Source: JBQDBK01 sp052090825 (lineage in GTDB: Bacteria > Bacillota > Clostridia > Tissierellales > Peptoniphilaceae). Taken from it: a DNA stretch of 22,501 nucleotides. The stretch spans positions 1 through 22,501 of the forward strand of contig JBQDBK010000018.1 in assembly GCA_052090825.1 (NCBI GenBank), read 5' to 3'. The notes below the pieces were generated by a model. The model saw only the letters and a program-made list of their open reading frames with translations. It had not been told where the DNA came from and did not search any database. Both the position numbers and the translations under genes were made by a program. Within the stretch, counting starts at the first letter, position 1. Each line of letters opens with the position of its first letter. This document shows positions 9,301-17,205 of this stretch, piece by piece.

Positions 9301-9424
9301 AAATAGTTTTGAAGATTTTATAAAAGAACAAACCTTAGCTCTTGAAATAAAATTACAAGAAGTAAAAACAGAAGAAGTAGATATAAACGGACATCAAGCA
9401 AAAATCATTATAAAAAAAATATAA
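6332..9424 (+). CDS. ileS: Isoleucyl-tRNA synthetase, type 2 (IleRS2), with altered HIGH motif
   Basis: Attaches isoleucine to tRNA-Ile in the cytosol. The 1030-residue length and sequence fit the eukaryote-like type 2 branch rather than the ~930-residue bacterial type 1. The HIGH signature reads G-I-H-H (56-59, in NGRPGIHHVM) instead of H-x-G-H. KMSKS is intact (589-593). The CP1 editing domain is present, with WTTTPWT (223-229) and HTAPAFGEDDY (317-327), where Asp326 matches the conserved editing aspartate. CxxC-like pairs (183/186, 387/390, 459/461, 499/502) suggest zinc sites. AGGAGG lies just before the ATG. Type 2 enzymes are known for resistance to mupirocin. A 20-base gap separates it from the T-box, and it ends at a strong terminator, so it is a single-gene unit. 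Confidence 0.97.
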   Translation: MKVFKALSKEAVKDREENISKYWDEIDLLHRSVDTREGKEPYIFYEGPPTANGRPGIHHVMARTLKDLTCRFKTMNGYQVKRKAGWDTHGLPVEIEVEKKLDIHSKPEIEEYGIAKFNEMCKSSVFEYEKEWRTLTKRMAYLIDLDHPYVTLENDYIESVWHILDKMHKDGLIYEGHKILPYCPRCGTGLASHEVAQGYEEIKTTTVTAKFKLKDKDEYFLAWTTTPWTLPSNVALAVNKDVDYVKVKYEDEIYYLAKALAPKVIEGEYEVLEEMKGSALEHIEYEQLLPFIKTDKKAFYVVCADYVTTEDGTGIVHTAPAFGEDDYQTGRRYDLPVINPVDEEGKFIQTPWKGQFVIDSDPDIISYLIENDKIFKKQKFLHNYPHCWRCHTPLIYYAKPSWYIEVTKFKEKLIENNNGVNWFPEFVGDKRFGNWLENLNDWAISRSRYWGTPLPIWRCECGHVESIGSRKELVEKAIEDIDESIELHRPYVDDIHITCPKCGKPMTREKDVIDVWFDSGSMPFAQWHYPFENKDNFDQLFPANFICEGIDQTRGWFYSLLAISTYMTGKSPYKNVLVNDLILDKFGKKMSKSKGNTVAPFELFDKYGADVVRWYLIYVSPPWSSTKFDEDGLREVDSKFFRSLRNIYNFFSLYANTDEIDPREFNVSYEDRDEIDRWLLSKFNNLVKTVKEDMEIFELTKVVREIQEFVIEDFSNWYIRRNRNRFWKTEVDNDKKAVYNTTYEVLLSLTKLIAPIVPFISEELFKSLSDGESVHLEYYPDYDESLIDKGLEEKMDLVRNLVTLGRASREEVKIKVRQPISKVIIDGKFKEVIGDLEELIKDELNVKEVSFEEDLSVFMDYELKPNFKVAGSILGSKIKDFTKILKEVDTKEFVNKLENGSIILELNGEETEIQKDYILINIKSKEGFDVMMENNLFVILDTDLTPDLIKEGIVREIVSKVQQLRKSEDLDVLDKIEILYQADDEVKEAINSFEDFIKEQTLALEIKLQEVKTEEVDINGHQAKIIIKKI

Positions 9425-9433
9425 ATTAATCTT

Positions 9434-9473
9434 AAATAAATAGTCGATCTTAAGATCGACTATTTATTTTTTT
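9434..9473 (+). terminator. Rho-independent terminator after ileS
   Basis: A perfect 18-bp palindrome (9434-9451 with 9452-9469) runs into a T-rich tail ending at 9473. It begins 10 bases after the ileS stop codon. Confidence 0.93.
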
Positions 9474-9514
9474 AGATGAATGATATAATTATTTGGAGTT
9501 ATTGGAGGTATATT

Positions 9515-10579
9515 TTGTTAGAAAAAAATAATTGGTCAAATGAAATTTATAAAGAATTGATAAATATAATAAGTACATACAAAAGTAATAAATTTACTAA
9601 AATATATGATAGAAATTATGTTGTATCAGATTGGGATAATACTTCTGCAAGTTTTGATGTAGAGGAAGCAGTTTTCATTTATCAAACTATGAATTTAAAA
9701 TTCAACATGGATAAAGAAGAATTTGAATATATATTAAAAAGAGATTTAGATTTAGATAAATTAAATAAAAATATAAAAGTTTTAATAAATGATCTAATAA
9801 TAGAATATTCTTTTTTGTATGATTTAAAAAACATTAAAAATTTAAAAGAAATAAAAGAATATGAAGAATACAGCAAGTTTCTAGCTAATATGATCTATAT
9901 GTTTCTTGAATTTACTTACTCTTTGGATTATTCAACAGCCTGTTTAAAGATTATCTACTTATTTTATGGAATGACAGAAAACGAAGTAAGAAATTTAGCA
10001 AGAAATGCCATAGATTACTTTAAAGATTACAAAATAAATAAAAAAACTTACAAGGATAAATTGAGTAACGGTTATGAATTTAGAGTTGATTGTAAACTAG
10101 GACTTAGGGAAATAAAAGAGCAGGCCAATCTTTTTAATACTTTAAGAAAAAATAAGATAGATTGCTATATTTCTAGTGCATCATTAGAGATAGTTGTTGA
10201 AGAGTTTGCTTGCTCTAAATCATTCAACTATAATTTTAAAAGAGAAAATATAAGTGGATTAAATTTATTAAAAGATAAAAATGGAAAATTCTTGGCAGAA
10301 GTAGATCCTAAAAAAATAAAAACTTATTTAGAAGGAAAAGTAGATTTCATTAAAAAATTAGAGGGATTTTATAAAAAACCGCCCGTTCTTGTTATGGGAG
10401 ATAGTGATGGAGATTATTTTGCTTTAAGCTATGAAGGATTAAAATATGCTTTAATAATAGAAACGGGATCGAAAGGTAAAATAAGTAGATTGAAAAATTT
10501 AGCGAAAAAACCTAGAAATTCAAAATCTACAATCTACTTATTACAAAATAGAGATAATGAAAAGGGTTTACTAGTTTAA
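9515..10579 (+). CDS. HAD-superfamily phosphatase, phosphorylcholine/phosphoserine phosphatase-like
   Basis: A 354-residue predicted hydrolase. HAD motif I is SDWDNTSASFD, with nucleophile Asp39 and acid Asp41. Motif II is probably ISSAS in DCYISSASLEIV, and motif IV is GDSDGDYF (295-302). The long, mostly helical stretch between motifs I and II is a cap domain of the C1 type, as in phosphoserine and phosphorylcholine phosphatases. No signal peptide is seen, so it is likely cytosolic. The TTG at 9515 is chosen because GGAGG (9504-9508) lies 6 bases before it; the ATG at 9476 has no ribosome site and sits at the edge of the ileS terminator. A TATAAT at 9484-9489 may belong to its promoter. The physiological substrate cannot be deduced. 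Confidence 0.78.
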   Translation: MLEKNNWSNEIYKELINIISTYKSNKFTKIYDRNYVVSDWDNTSASFDVEEAVFIYQTMNLKFNMDKEEFEYILKRDLDLDKLNKNIKVLINDLIIEYSFLYDLKNIKNLKEIKEYEEYSKFLANMIYMFLEFTYSLDYSTACLKIIYLFYGMTENEVRNLARNAIDYFKDYKINKKTYKDKLSNGYEFRVDCKLGLREIKEQANLFNTLRKNKIDCYISSASLEIVVEEFACSKSFNYNFKRENISGLNLLKDKNGKFLAEVDPKKIKTYLEGKVDFIKKLEGFYKKPPVLVMGDSDGDYFALSYEGLKYALIIETGSKGKISRLKNLAKKPRNSKSTIYLLQNRDNEKGLLV

Positions 10580-10627
10580 TTTTATTAAAGACCAAAGTTA
10601 ATTTTTATGATGATAGTGGAGAAATAA

Positions 10628-11998
10628 ATGAAAAGATATATATATGATGAACTTAATAAAATAAAGAAACAAGTTTCTTTTTCTATGCCAGGACATAAAT
10701 CAAAAAATATTTTTGATTTTGATTTAACTAGTGATTTAACAGAGACTATTACAACTGATAATCTGTTGAATCCAGATGGAATAATAAAAAAATCTCAAGA
10801 AGAAGTTGCTAAAATTTATGGTGTAAAAAAGTCTTTTTATATACCAAATGGATCAACAAGTGCCCTTCATATTGCCTTGTCTATAGTGACTAAACCAGGC
10901 GATAGAGTTTTACTGCAAAGAAATTCTCATCTAAGCATATACAATGCTTTAGTTTTATGTGATTTAAATCCAAGCTATATATATGCTAATTATAATGAAG
11001 ATTATAATTTAATAACTGGGATAGAACCTAAAGATTTAGAGAGGGAGCTATCTTTAAATAAAAATATAAAAGCAGTAGTTCTAGTTAGTCCAAATTACTT
11101 TGGTATATGCTTAAAACTGAAAGAGATATCAGAAATTGTACATTCTTATGGAGCATATTTAATAGTAGATGAAGCTCATGGAACACATTTAAATTTCACT
11201 AGATACAAAGAGTATTCAGCCATAAATTATGCTGATATAATAGTACATTCAACCCACAAAACTACACCTAGTCTTACACAATCAGCTTTACTCCATATAA
11301 ATACTGACAAGATAGAAACAAAAGAGGTTTTAAAATATATGAAACTATTTTTATCAACTTCACCATCTTATATATTAATGCAATCATCAGAATTTTCTAT
11401 AGACTATATGGAAAAGAGAGCATATGATTTATTTGAAAAAAATCTTGATTATATAAACAAATTAAAGAAAAATTTAAAAAATGTAAAATTTTTCACAGGA
11501 GATAGAAAAGACACAAGTATAGGGTGCGTTGATTTAAGTAAAATTTTATTTTCAATTAAGGGTAGAAGTGGCTTTGAGATTGTGAAAAATTTATTTTTAA
11601 GATATAATATAAGACTAGAAATGGGAGATTTGTATTATGCTTTAGCTATAAGCTCTATTATTAATGATGAAGAAGATTTTAATAAATTAAGGCTAGCTTT
11701 AGGAAAATTATCTGAGAAGAATCTAGAAGAAAAAGAAGAAATACCTATAAAATTAAATAAGGCGAAAATAGAATTAAAGCCAAGAGAAGCTTTTTACAGA
11801 GATAAGTATGAAGTTAGTATAGATAATAGTATTAATAAAATAAGCGCTTCTCTTGTATCAGCATATCCTCCAGGGATACCCTTACTGGTTCCTGGAGAAC
11901 TGATAGAAGAAAATATAATCAAAGAAATAAAAGCTTATATAGAAAGTGGAATAGAAGTTGTTGGAATATATGATAATAAGATAGAGGTTGTTAAATGA
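10628..11998 (+). CDS. YaaO-like Orn/Lys/Arg decarboxylase-family PLP enzyme
   Basis: A fold-type I PLP enzyme, 456 residues, homologous to the small (~480-residue) basic-amino-acid decarboxylases lacking the N-terminal wing domain. Visible motifs: SMPGHKS (19-25), NGSTSALH (74-81), a stacking His101, the PLP-binding VDEAHGTHL (Asp181, His184) and the Schiff-base lysine Lys211 in HSTHKTTPSLTQS. The C-terminal domain ends with AYPPGIPLLVPGE, a family signature. Likely a lysine or arginine decarboxylase making cadaverine or agmatine, but the Bacillus counterpart beside tmk is poorly characterised and its substrate is uncertain. It heads the tmk-darA-holB-ricT block, overlapping tmk by four bases (ATGA). 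A GTGGAG ribosome site precedes the ATG. Confidence 0.88.
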   Translation: MKRYIYDELNKIKKQVSFSMPGHKSKNIFDFDLTSDLTETITTDNLLNPDGIIKKSQEEVAKIYGVKKSFYIPNGSTSALHIALSIVTKPGDRVLLQRNSHLSIYNALVLCDLNPSYIYANYNEDYNLITGIEPKDLERELSLNKNIKAVVLVSPNYFGICLKLKEISEIVHSYGAYLIVDEAHGTHLNFTRYKEYSAINYADIIVHSTHKTTPSLTQSALLHINTDKIETKEVLKYMKLFLSTSPSYILMQSSEFSIDYMEKRAYDLFEKNLDYINKLKKNLKNVKFFTGDRKDTSIGCVDLSKILFSIKGRSGFEIVKNLFLRYNIRLEMGDLYYALAISSIINDEEDFNKLRLALGKLSEKNLEEKEEIPIKLNKAKIELKPREAFYRDKYEVSIDNSINKISASLVSAYPPGIPLLVPGELIEENIIKEIKAYIESGIEVVGIYDNKIEVVK

Positions 11999-12612
11999 GT
12001 GGATTATTTGTGACTTTTGAAGGGCCAGATGGATGTGGGAAAAGTACAATTGCAAATTTAATATATGAAAGATTAAAAGATAAATTTGATATTATAAAAA
12101 CTAGGGAACCTGGTGGAACTTTAATTTCAGAAAAAATAAGAGATTTGGTGTTAGATAAGGATAATAAGGATATGGATTATAGGACCGAAGCTCTTTTGTA
12201 TGCAGCTTCTAGAGCTCAACATGTAGCTGAAAAAATTAAGCCTTCCTTAGAAAAAGATAAAATTGTTCTATGTGAAAGATTTGTATTATCATCAATTGCT
12301 TACCAAGGCTATGGGAGAGACCTAGATATTAAAGATATTAAAATGATTAATAATTTTGCTACTGGAGATATACAGCCAGATATAATATTTTTATTTGATA
12401 CAAAAGATAAATGGACTCTAAATAGAAAAATTAAATCTGGTGGAGATAGGATTGAAAATTCTGGCTCAGAATTTCATAAAAGAGTTATGCAAGGGTATAA
12501 AGAGCTTTCTAAAGATGACCAATATTTTGTAATTGACGCTACAAAGGGCATAGATGAAGTATTAAATGATTGTTTAAAAGTTTTAAATAAAAAAGTTGGA
12601 GGTATAATATGA
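11995..12612 (+). CDS. tmk: Thymidylate kinase
   Basis: Phosphorylates dTMP to dTDP with ATP for DNA synthesis; cytosolic. The 205-residue protein shows the P-loop FEGPDGCGKST (8-18), TREPGGT (36-42) binding dTMP, the family position usually DR[FYH] as CERF (93-96, Asp to Glu), IAYQGYGRD, and a LID segment RKIKSGGDRIE. It overlaps the upstream PLP-enzyme gene by four bases, and its stop overlaps the next gene by four (ATGA, 12609-12612). The neighbourhood is the conserved Bacillota replication/c-di-AMP block. Confidence 0.97.
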   Translation: MSGLFVTFEGPDGCGKSTIANLIYERLKDKFDIIKTREPGGTLISEKIRDLVLDKDNKDMDYRTEALLYAASRAQHVAEKIKPSLEKDKIVLCERFVLSSIAYQGYGRDLDIKDIKMINNFATGDIQPDIIFLFDTKDKWTLNRKIKSGGDRIENSGSEFHKRVMQGYKELSKDDQYFVIDATKGIDEVLNDCLKVLNKKVGGII

Positions 12613-12935
12613 AATTAGTTATATCCATAGTACAAGATGTAGATGCTGAAAATTTAGTTGAAGAAATAACAAAAAAAAATTTCAGAGTAACGAGAATGAG
12701 TACAACTGGCGGATTTTTAAAAAGTGGAAATTCAACACTGCTTTCAGGGATAGAAGATGAAAAAGTTGAAGAATATTTAAATATTATTAAAAACAATTGT
12801 AAGACAAGAGAAATCACAAAGACAATTCAATCAATTAATATTCCAGGACAAGCAATGATACCGGTGCCTATTCAAGTGAAGGTTGGCGGGGCAAGCGCGT
12901 TTGTAATTGATGTAGAAGAATTTAAGAGATACTAG
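12609..12935 (+). CDS. darA: PstA/DarA-type cyclic-di-AMP receptor protein
   Basis: A 108-residue PII-like protein that as a trimer binds cyclic di-AMP in known homologues (PstA of Staphylococcus, DarA/YaaQ of Bacillus). The ligand-binding positions look intact: Arg26 and Thr28 in NFRVT, then TTGGFLKSGNSTLL (32-45) with Phe36 and Asn41. The large loop before the last strand (PVPIQVKVGGASAFVIDV) is present, as in canonical members. A GGAGG (12599-12603) lies 5 bases before the ATG. The downstream effect of this receptor is not settled for the family. Confidence 0.95.
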   Translation: MKLVISIVQDVDAENLVEEITKKNFRVTRMSTTGGFLKSGNSTLLSGIEDEKVEEYLNIIKNNCKTREITKTIQSINIPGQAMIPVPIQVKVGGASAFVIDVEEFKRY

Positions 12936-12944
12936 GTGATAAAT

Positions 12945-13229
12945 ATGAAAATGATTATAGCAATAATTCAAGATAAATTTATTGATAAGTTAATGGATAG
13001 ATTTTTAGATGAAGAAATATATGTAACAAAGGTGTCAACTTCAGGAGGTTTTTTCAAAAGTGGGAATACAACACTTTTAGTTGGGGCAGATGAAAGTGAA
13101 CTAGACCATATAGATTCTATTTTTAGAGAAGTAACTCAAACTGAAGAAGTAAAAACTGAAATGGGAAGTTTTGAAATAAGCGGAGCTACTATTTTTGTTA
13201 TTGATGTTGAAAAGAGTTTAAGAATATAA
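12945..13229 (+). CDS. Second, shorter PstA/DarA-type paralogue
   Basis: A 94-residue paralogue of the preceding gene, beginning MKMIIAIIQD like PstA. The core STSGGFFKSGNTTLL (31-45) is conserved. Arg26 of the first copy is replaced by Tyr, and the PVPIQV loop before the last strand is missing, so the protein is 14 residues shorter. It may bind a different nucleotide, bind c-di-AMP differently, or mix with the first copy in trimers; this is inference. The ATG at 12945 is chosen over the in-frame GTG at 12936 because it aligns with the family start and has AGGTGAT upstream. Its stop overlaps the holB ATG by one base. Confidence 0.88.
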   Translation: MKMIIAIIQDKFIDKLMDRFLDEEIYVTKVSTSGGFFKSGNTTLLVGADESELDHIDSIFREVTQTEEVKTEMGSFEISGATIFVIDVEKSLRI

Positions 13230-14173
13230 TGTTACTTGATTTTGTAGGGAATAAAGATATACTTATACAATTAGAAAAAAATTTAAAAAGTAAGGATTTA
13301 TCTCACGCTTATTTATTTGTAGGGAATGAAGGACTTGGCAAATTTACTGTTGCAAGAGCTTTTGCTAGTAAAATTTTAGAACCAAGTAGAGACTCGCTTA
13401 ATTATAAAGAAGACTATGAACATCCTGATTTAAAAATAGTTAGAAGTGATTCTTCCGTTAAAAAGAGTCAAATAGAAGAATTAATTCAAGAGGCATCTAT
13501 GAAGCCTTATATGGCAGATTATAAAGTTTTTATAATAGATGGTTTTGATGATGTAACTATCAGTGGGCAGAATTCATTACTTAAAACATTAGAAGAACCT
13601 GAAGATTATTTAAAGATAATTCTTATAGCTTCTTCAACTGATAATATACTTCCAACTATTTTATCCAGGTCAAGAATTATAAAGTTTAAGGATATTCCTG
13701 AGGAGGATATAAAAGAATTTCTAGTTAATAAAGAAGGTATTAATGAAAAAAATGCTATACTTTTTTCAAAACTATCGGTAGGTTCTGTAAAAAGAGCTAT
13801 TAATTACTCAAGCAATCCAAGTTATTTATCCTTAAGGAATGAAAGTATAGAAGTTTTAGATAGGTTAATAAATCTTAAAGGTGCCTATTTTAGAGAAATA
13901 GATTTTTTTAAAAGAAATAAAGATTATATAAAAGAAATATTTAATATATTTATTATATTTTTAAGAGACTTAGTTTTTGTGAAGAGCAATTTAGGAGAAG
14001 AATACCTAATTAATATAGATAAATTAACTTATTTAAATAAACAAACTATATCAATTGACAGATCTTTAAAAATAATAGAAAATATAATAGAAGCAGAAAA
14101 ATTATTAAAAAGAAATATAAATGCCGAGCTGACTATAGAACAGCTTCTAATACAAATTGGAGGAAATTTATGA
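13229..14173 (+). CDS. holB: DNA polymerase III delta-prime subunit
   Basis: Clamp-loader subunit that helps place the sliding clamp on DNA. The 314 residues match the family. Walker A GNEGLGKFT (32-40) is present; the Walker B-like segment is VFIIDGFDDV (100-109); NSLLKTLEEP (115-124) and the SRx-type finger TILSRSRI (143-150) are typical. The protein has no cysteine at all, so the zinc-binding module found near residues 50-65 in many delta-prime subunits is missing. Start and stop of the preceding gene overlap as TAATG (13227-13231) without a clear ribosome site, pointing to translational coupling. Its own stop overlaps ricT by four bases. Confidence 0.93.
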   Translation: MLLDFVGNKDILIQLEKNLKSKDLSHAYLFVGNEGLGKFTVARAFASKILEPSRDSLNYKEDYEHPDLKIVRSDSSVKKSQIEELIQEASMKPYMADYKVFIIDGFDDVTISGQNSLLKTLEEPEDYLKIILIASSTDNILPTILSRSRIIKFKDIPEEDIKEFLVNKEGINEKNAILFSKLSVGSVKRAINYSSNPSYLSLRNESIEVLDRLINLKGAYFREIDFFKRNKDYIKEIFNIFIIFLRDLVFVKSNLGEEYLINIDKLTYLNKQTISIDRSLKIIENIIEAEKLLKRNINAELTIEQLLIQIGGNL

Positions 14174-15054
14174 TAGATGTTGTAGGAGTCAGGTTTAAAA
14201 AAACAGGGAAGATATATTATTTTGATCCTAGAGAAACAGGAGCAAAGATATCAGATGAAGTAATAGTTGAGACTGTAAGAGGTCTTGAATTTGGCAAGAT
14301 AGTGAATGAAAAAAGTATAGATGAAGAAATATTTTCTGAAATTAAACCTGTAATTAGAATAGCAACAGATGAAGATATAGGAAAGCATATAGATAATAGA
14401 AATAAAGCTAGAGAAGCAGCAATAATATTTGAAAATGAGATTGAAAAACATGGTTTAGATATGAGACTATCAGGAGCAGAATATACATTTGACAATTCTA
14501 AACTTTTATTTTACTTTACAGCAGAAAAAAGAGTAGATTTTAGAGAATTAGTAAGAGATTTAGCTGCTATTTTCAAAACAAGAATTGAGTTAAGACAAAT
14601 TGGAGTAAGAGATCAGGCTAAGACAGTTGGAGGATTAGGATGTTGTGGTAGGGCTACTTGTTGTTCTACATTTATTTCGGAGTTTAGTCCAGTGTCAATT
14701 AAAATGGCAAAAGATCAAGGTTTATCTTTAAATCCTTCTAAAATATCTGGCATATGTGGTCGTTTAATGTGCTGCTTAAAATATGAGCAAGATGGTTACG
14801 AGTGCATATTGAAGAAAATGCCAAGAATTGGTGAAATAGTTGAAACAGAAAAAGGTAAGGGAACAGTTGTTTCAACTTATACAATTCAAGAATTAGTAAA
14901 AGTTGCCTTTAAGGACCAAGAAGAATCTGAATTTTTGTTATTTGAAATTGATGAAATAAAAAGAACAAGAGAATATAATAGAAGCTTTAAAAAAGATTTG
15001 GAAGATACTCAAGAAGAAAACTTAAAAATACTTAAAGAACTTGAAGGGGAGTGA
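14170..15054 (+). CDS. ricT: RicT/YaaT PSP1-domain protein
   Basis: A 294-residue homologue of Bacillus RicT (YaaT), a member of the RicA-RicF-RicT complex that carries iron-sulfur clusters and affects RNase Y-dependent mRNA processing. Its PSP1 domain includes LSGAEYTFDNSKLLFYFTAE (100-119) and FRELVRDLAAIFKTRIELRQ. The cysteine clusters GLGCCGRATCCSTF (Cys158, 159, 164, 165) and SGICGRLMCCLKYE (Cys196, 201, 202) are intact, consistent with a cluster-binding role. GGAGG precedes the ATG. No RicA or RicF gene lies in the window. It is the last gene of the tmk-darA-holB block, as in Bacillus, and is followed by a terminator. Confidence 0.94.
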   Translation: MIDVVGVRFKKTGKIYYFDPRETGAKISDEVIVETVRGLEFGKIVNEKSIDEEIFSEIKPVIRIATDEDIGKHIDNRNKAREAAIIFENEIEKHGLDMRLSGAEYTFDNSKLLFYFTAEKRVDFRELVRDLAAIFKTRIELRQIGVRDQAKTVGGLGCCGRATCCSTFISEFSPVSIKMAKDQGLSLNPSKISGICGRLMCCLKYEQDGYECILKKMPRIGEIVETEKGKGTVVSTYTIQELVKVAFKDQEESEFLLFEIDEIKRTREYNRSFKKDLEDTQEENLKILKELEGE

Positions 15055-15060
15055 GTAAGG

Positions 15061-15094
15061 TGAAATGCAAATTTTTTGCATTTCATTTTTTATT
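15061..15094 (+). terminator. Rho-independent terminator after ricT
   Basis: A 10-bp perfect stem (15061-15070 with 15076-15085) with a 5-base loop is followed by a T-run (15086-15094). It closes the yaaO-to-ricT operon and ends just before the ATG of the next gene. Confidence 0.93.
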
Positions 15095-15096
15095 TT

Positions 15097-17202
15097 ATGA
15101 AGATAGATAAATTTATAATAAGAATATATACAAAATTAAGAAATTTGATGATTAAAATTTTTGGGAATGAAAAAAAATCATTTAAAATAATAAAAATAAT
15201 AATCTGTTTATTATTTACTTCTAATTATTATTATTACATAGCTGATAGAGGTGTACCTGAGATTGTAGCTATTATATTATTGTCTTTTCTTAGCTATATA
15301 GTTTTAACTACATTGGTTTATCTATCTAAAAGATTGTTAACCTTACTAAGAAGAATTAAAAGAGAGAACTTTTTACTATTTTCCCTTTTATATTATCTAC
15401 TATATAAGTTTATAAATTACATAAGTTCAGATGCTTTTTTAGAAGAAAAGGAAGTATATATAATAACTTTAATATTAACTTCAATGATTTTTTTATTTTC
15501 TAAAAGTCTAGCTGCTGTAATTTTTTCAAAAAAGAAATTATCCTTTATATTTTTAATTTTAAGTTTAATATCAGGAGGATATTTATTTATATTTCTACTT
15601 GGAGATGGGGAGTCTTATGAAGATTATAAAAATTTAAATCCAGGGCCAAAAAAAATTACTAGTCAAGTAGAAACATCGTCAAAAACATTTTTTTATGGTG
15701 AGGACGAACAAAAGACTACTAATCTTTTAAGTTACGTTAATTATTCTGGCAACACAAAAAAAGTAAGGGATAAGTATTTTAAAACAACATTAGCTAATGC
15801 ACCCATTAAGGGGAAGGTTTGGTACCCTGAGGGAAAAGAGAAATCGCCAGTTTTATTTATGATACATGGAAATCATAGGTTTACAGAAGAAAATTATTTG
15901 GGATATGAGTATCTAGGAAGATATTTAGCTAGGAGAGGAATAGCTTTTGTATCAGTAGATGAGAATATTTTAAATGGATTTTTTAAATTTGGTTTAAAAA
16001 ACGAAAATGATGCGAGAGCAATACTTTTATTAGAAAATATTAAATATACTTTAGATAAAAATAAAGATCCTAAATCCGAGTTTTATAATTTATTTGATGA
16101 AGATAAAATTTGTCTTGCAGGACATTCTAGAGGTGGGGAGGCTGTTGTAATAGCTGAAAACTATAATAAATTAAATTATAATCCTGATAATGGGGAAAGA
16201 TTAGATTATAACTTTAATTTGAAGGGGATAATATCAGTATCTCCAACAGTTGACCAATATAATCCATCAGATAAGAACTTAGAATTAAAAAATATAAACT
16301 TTATGACCATACATGGAAGCCACGATAATGATGTAACAGGGTTTTCTGGTATGAAAATATATGAAAATACAAAGATAAGTGAAGAAGATAAATTTAAAAC
16401 CGCAATTTATCTATCTAATGCGAATCATGGACAATTTAATGAGAGATGGGGCAGAGCTGATGCAGATCCACCTTATAGTTTATTGATAAATAAAAAAGCC
16501 TTAATGCCAGAAAAAAAGCAAGAAGAGATATTATCTGAACTAACATATGAATTTTTAAAAAATTCTTTTGGACTTAAAGAAAGTAAGGATATTTTTAAAA
16601 ATCTTCATGATTATAATTTAAGTGACTCTATATTTTATTCTAGATATGAAGATGGAAGTTTTAATAATATATGTGATTTTGAAGATGATTATAATTTAGA
16701 AACGTTTAAGCTAGGTAAGGTTAAATTTAATAACTTTGATTTAAAAGATTCAATATATGAGTCAGATGTTTCTGTAGGAGGAACTTATATAAATAATACA
16801 GGTCTTAATTTAAAGTTATATAATGATTCAGAATATGAACTTATATTTGATCAATATATAGAAGCGAAAGACTTTCTACAAATGGATATTTTAGTTAAGA
16901 ATAAAGATGATGAATTTTCTGATCTTGATTTTGATATTGAAATAAGTGATTTAGAGAATAATAAAGCATCAATAAACTTTAAAAATAAAGATGAATTAAG
17001 AGGAAAAAGAAAAGTAGAGATTTCAAAATTACAAAATATAACAAATCAATATGAATATAAAAGTTCTTATAATACTATTAGAATACCTAATAAGAATTTT
17101 GAAAATGGCATTATAGACTTAAATAGAATAAAAAAGATAAAATTTAAATTTAAGTCTAGTAATAATAAAATAATTATTGATAATATAGGTTATTCTAATT
17201 AA
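15097..17202 (+). CDS. Membrane-anchored alpha/beta hydrolase with C-terminal beta-rich domain
   Basis: A 701-residue protein of unknown substrate. The N-terminal ~170 residues hold about five hydrophobic helices (near 30-47, 57-77, 92-111, 119-143 and 148-169), then a soluble part. The alpha/beta hydrolase core runs from about 235 to 480: VLFMIHGNHRF carries the oxyanion-hole HG, AGHSRGGE has nucleophile Ser344, IHGSHDND supplies the acid, and NANHGQF the catalytic His (His444). The last ~170 residues look beta-rich and could be a carbohydrate- or envelope-binding module (inference). If the hydrolase faces outward it may act on esters or cell-wall polymers. The start is uncertain: the ATG at 15097 follows the terminator T-run with no ribosome site, and the in-frame TTG at 15076 lies inside the hairpin. 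ATG at 15148 is another possibility. Confidence 0.8.
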   Translation: MKIDKFIIRIYTKLRNLMIKIFGNEKKSFKIIKIIICLLFTSNYYYYIADRGVPEIVAIILLSFLSYIVLTTLVYLSKRLLTLLRRIKRENFLLFSLLYYLLYKFINYISSDAFLEEKEVYIITLILTSMIFLFSKSLAAVIFSKKKLSFIFLILSLISGGYLFIFLLGDGESYEDYKNLNPGPKKITSQVETSSKTFFYGEDEQKTTNLLSYVNYSGNTKKVRDKYFKTTLANAPIKGKVWYPEGKEKSPVLFMIHGNHRFTEENYLGYEYLGRYLARRGIAFVSVDENILNGFFKFGLKNENDARAILLLENIKYTLDKNKDPKSEFYNLFDEDKICLAGHSRGGEAVVIAENYNKLNYNPDNGERLDYNFNLKGIISVSPTVDQYNPSDKNLELKNINFMTIHGSHDNDVTGFSGMKIYENTKISEEDKFKTAIYLSNANHGQFNERWGRADADPPYSLLINKKALMPEKKQEEILSELTYEFLKNSFGLKESKDIFKNLHDYNLSDSIFYSRYEDGSFNNICDFEDDYNLETFKLGKVKFNNFDLKDSIYESDVSVGGTYINNTGLNLKLYNDSEYELIFDQYIEAKDFLQMDILVKNKDDEFSDLDFDIEISDLENNKASINFKNKDELRGKRKVEISKLQNITNQYEYKSSYNTIRIPNKNFENGIIDLNRIKKIKFKFKSSNNKIIIDNIGYSN

Positions 17203-17205
17203 TTA

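Noticed and set aside
9476..9514. ATG at 9476 as start of the HAD phosphatase
   Set aside because: It directly follows the ileS terminator T-run with no ribosome site, whereas TTG at 9515 has GGAGG at ideal spacing.
14217..14495. Minus-strand ORFs inside ricT
   Set aside because: Antisense shadows of a conserved coding region with no start signal.
15076..15096. TTG start for the hydrolase
   Set aside because: The TTG lies in the right arm of the ricT terminator and has no ribosome site; ATG at 15097 or later is more likely.
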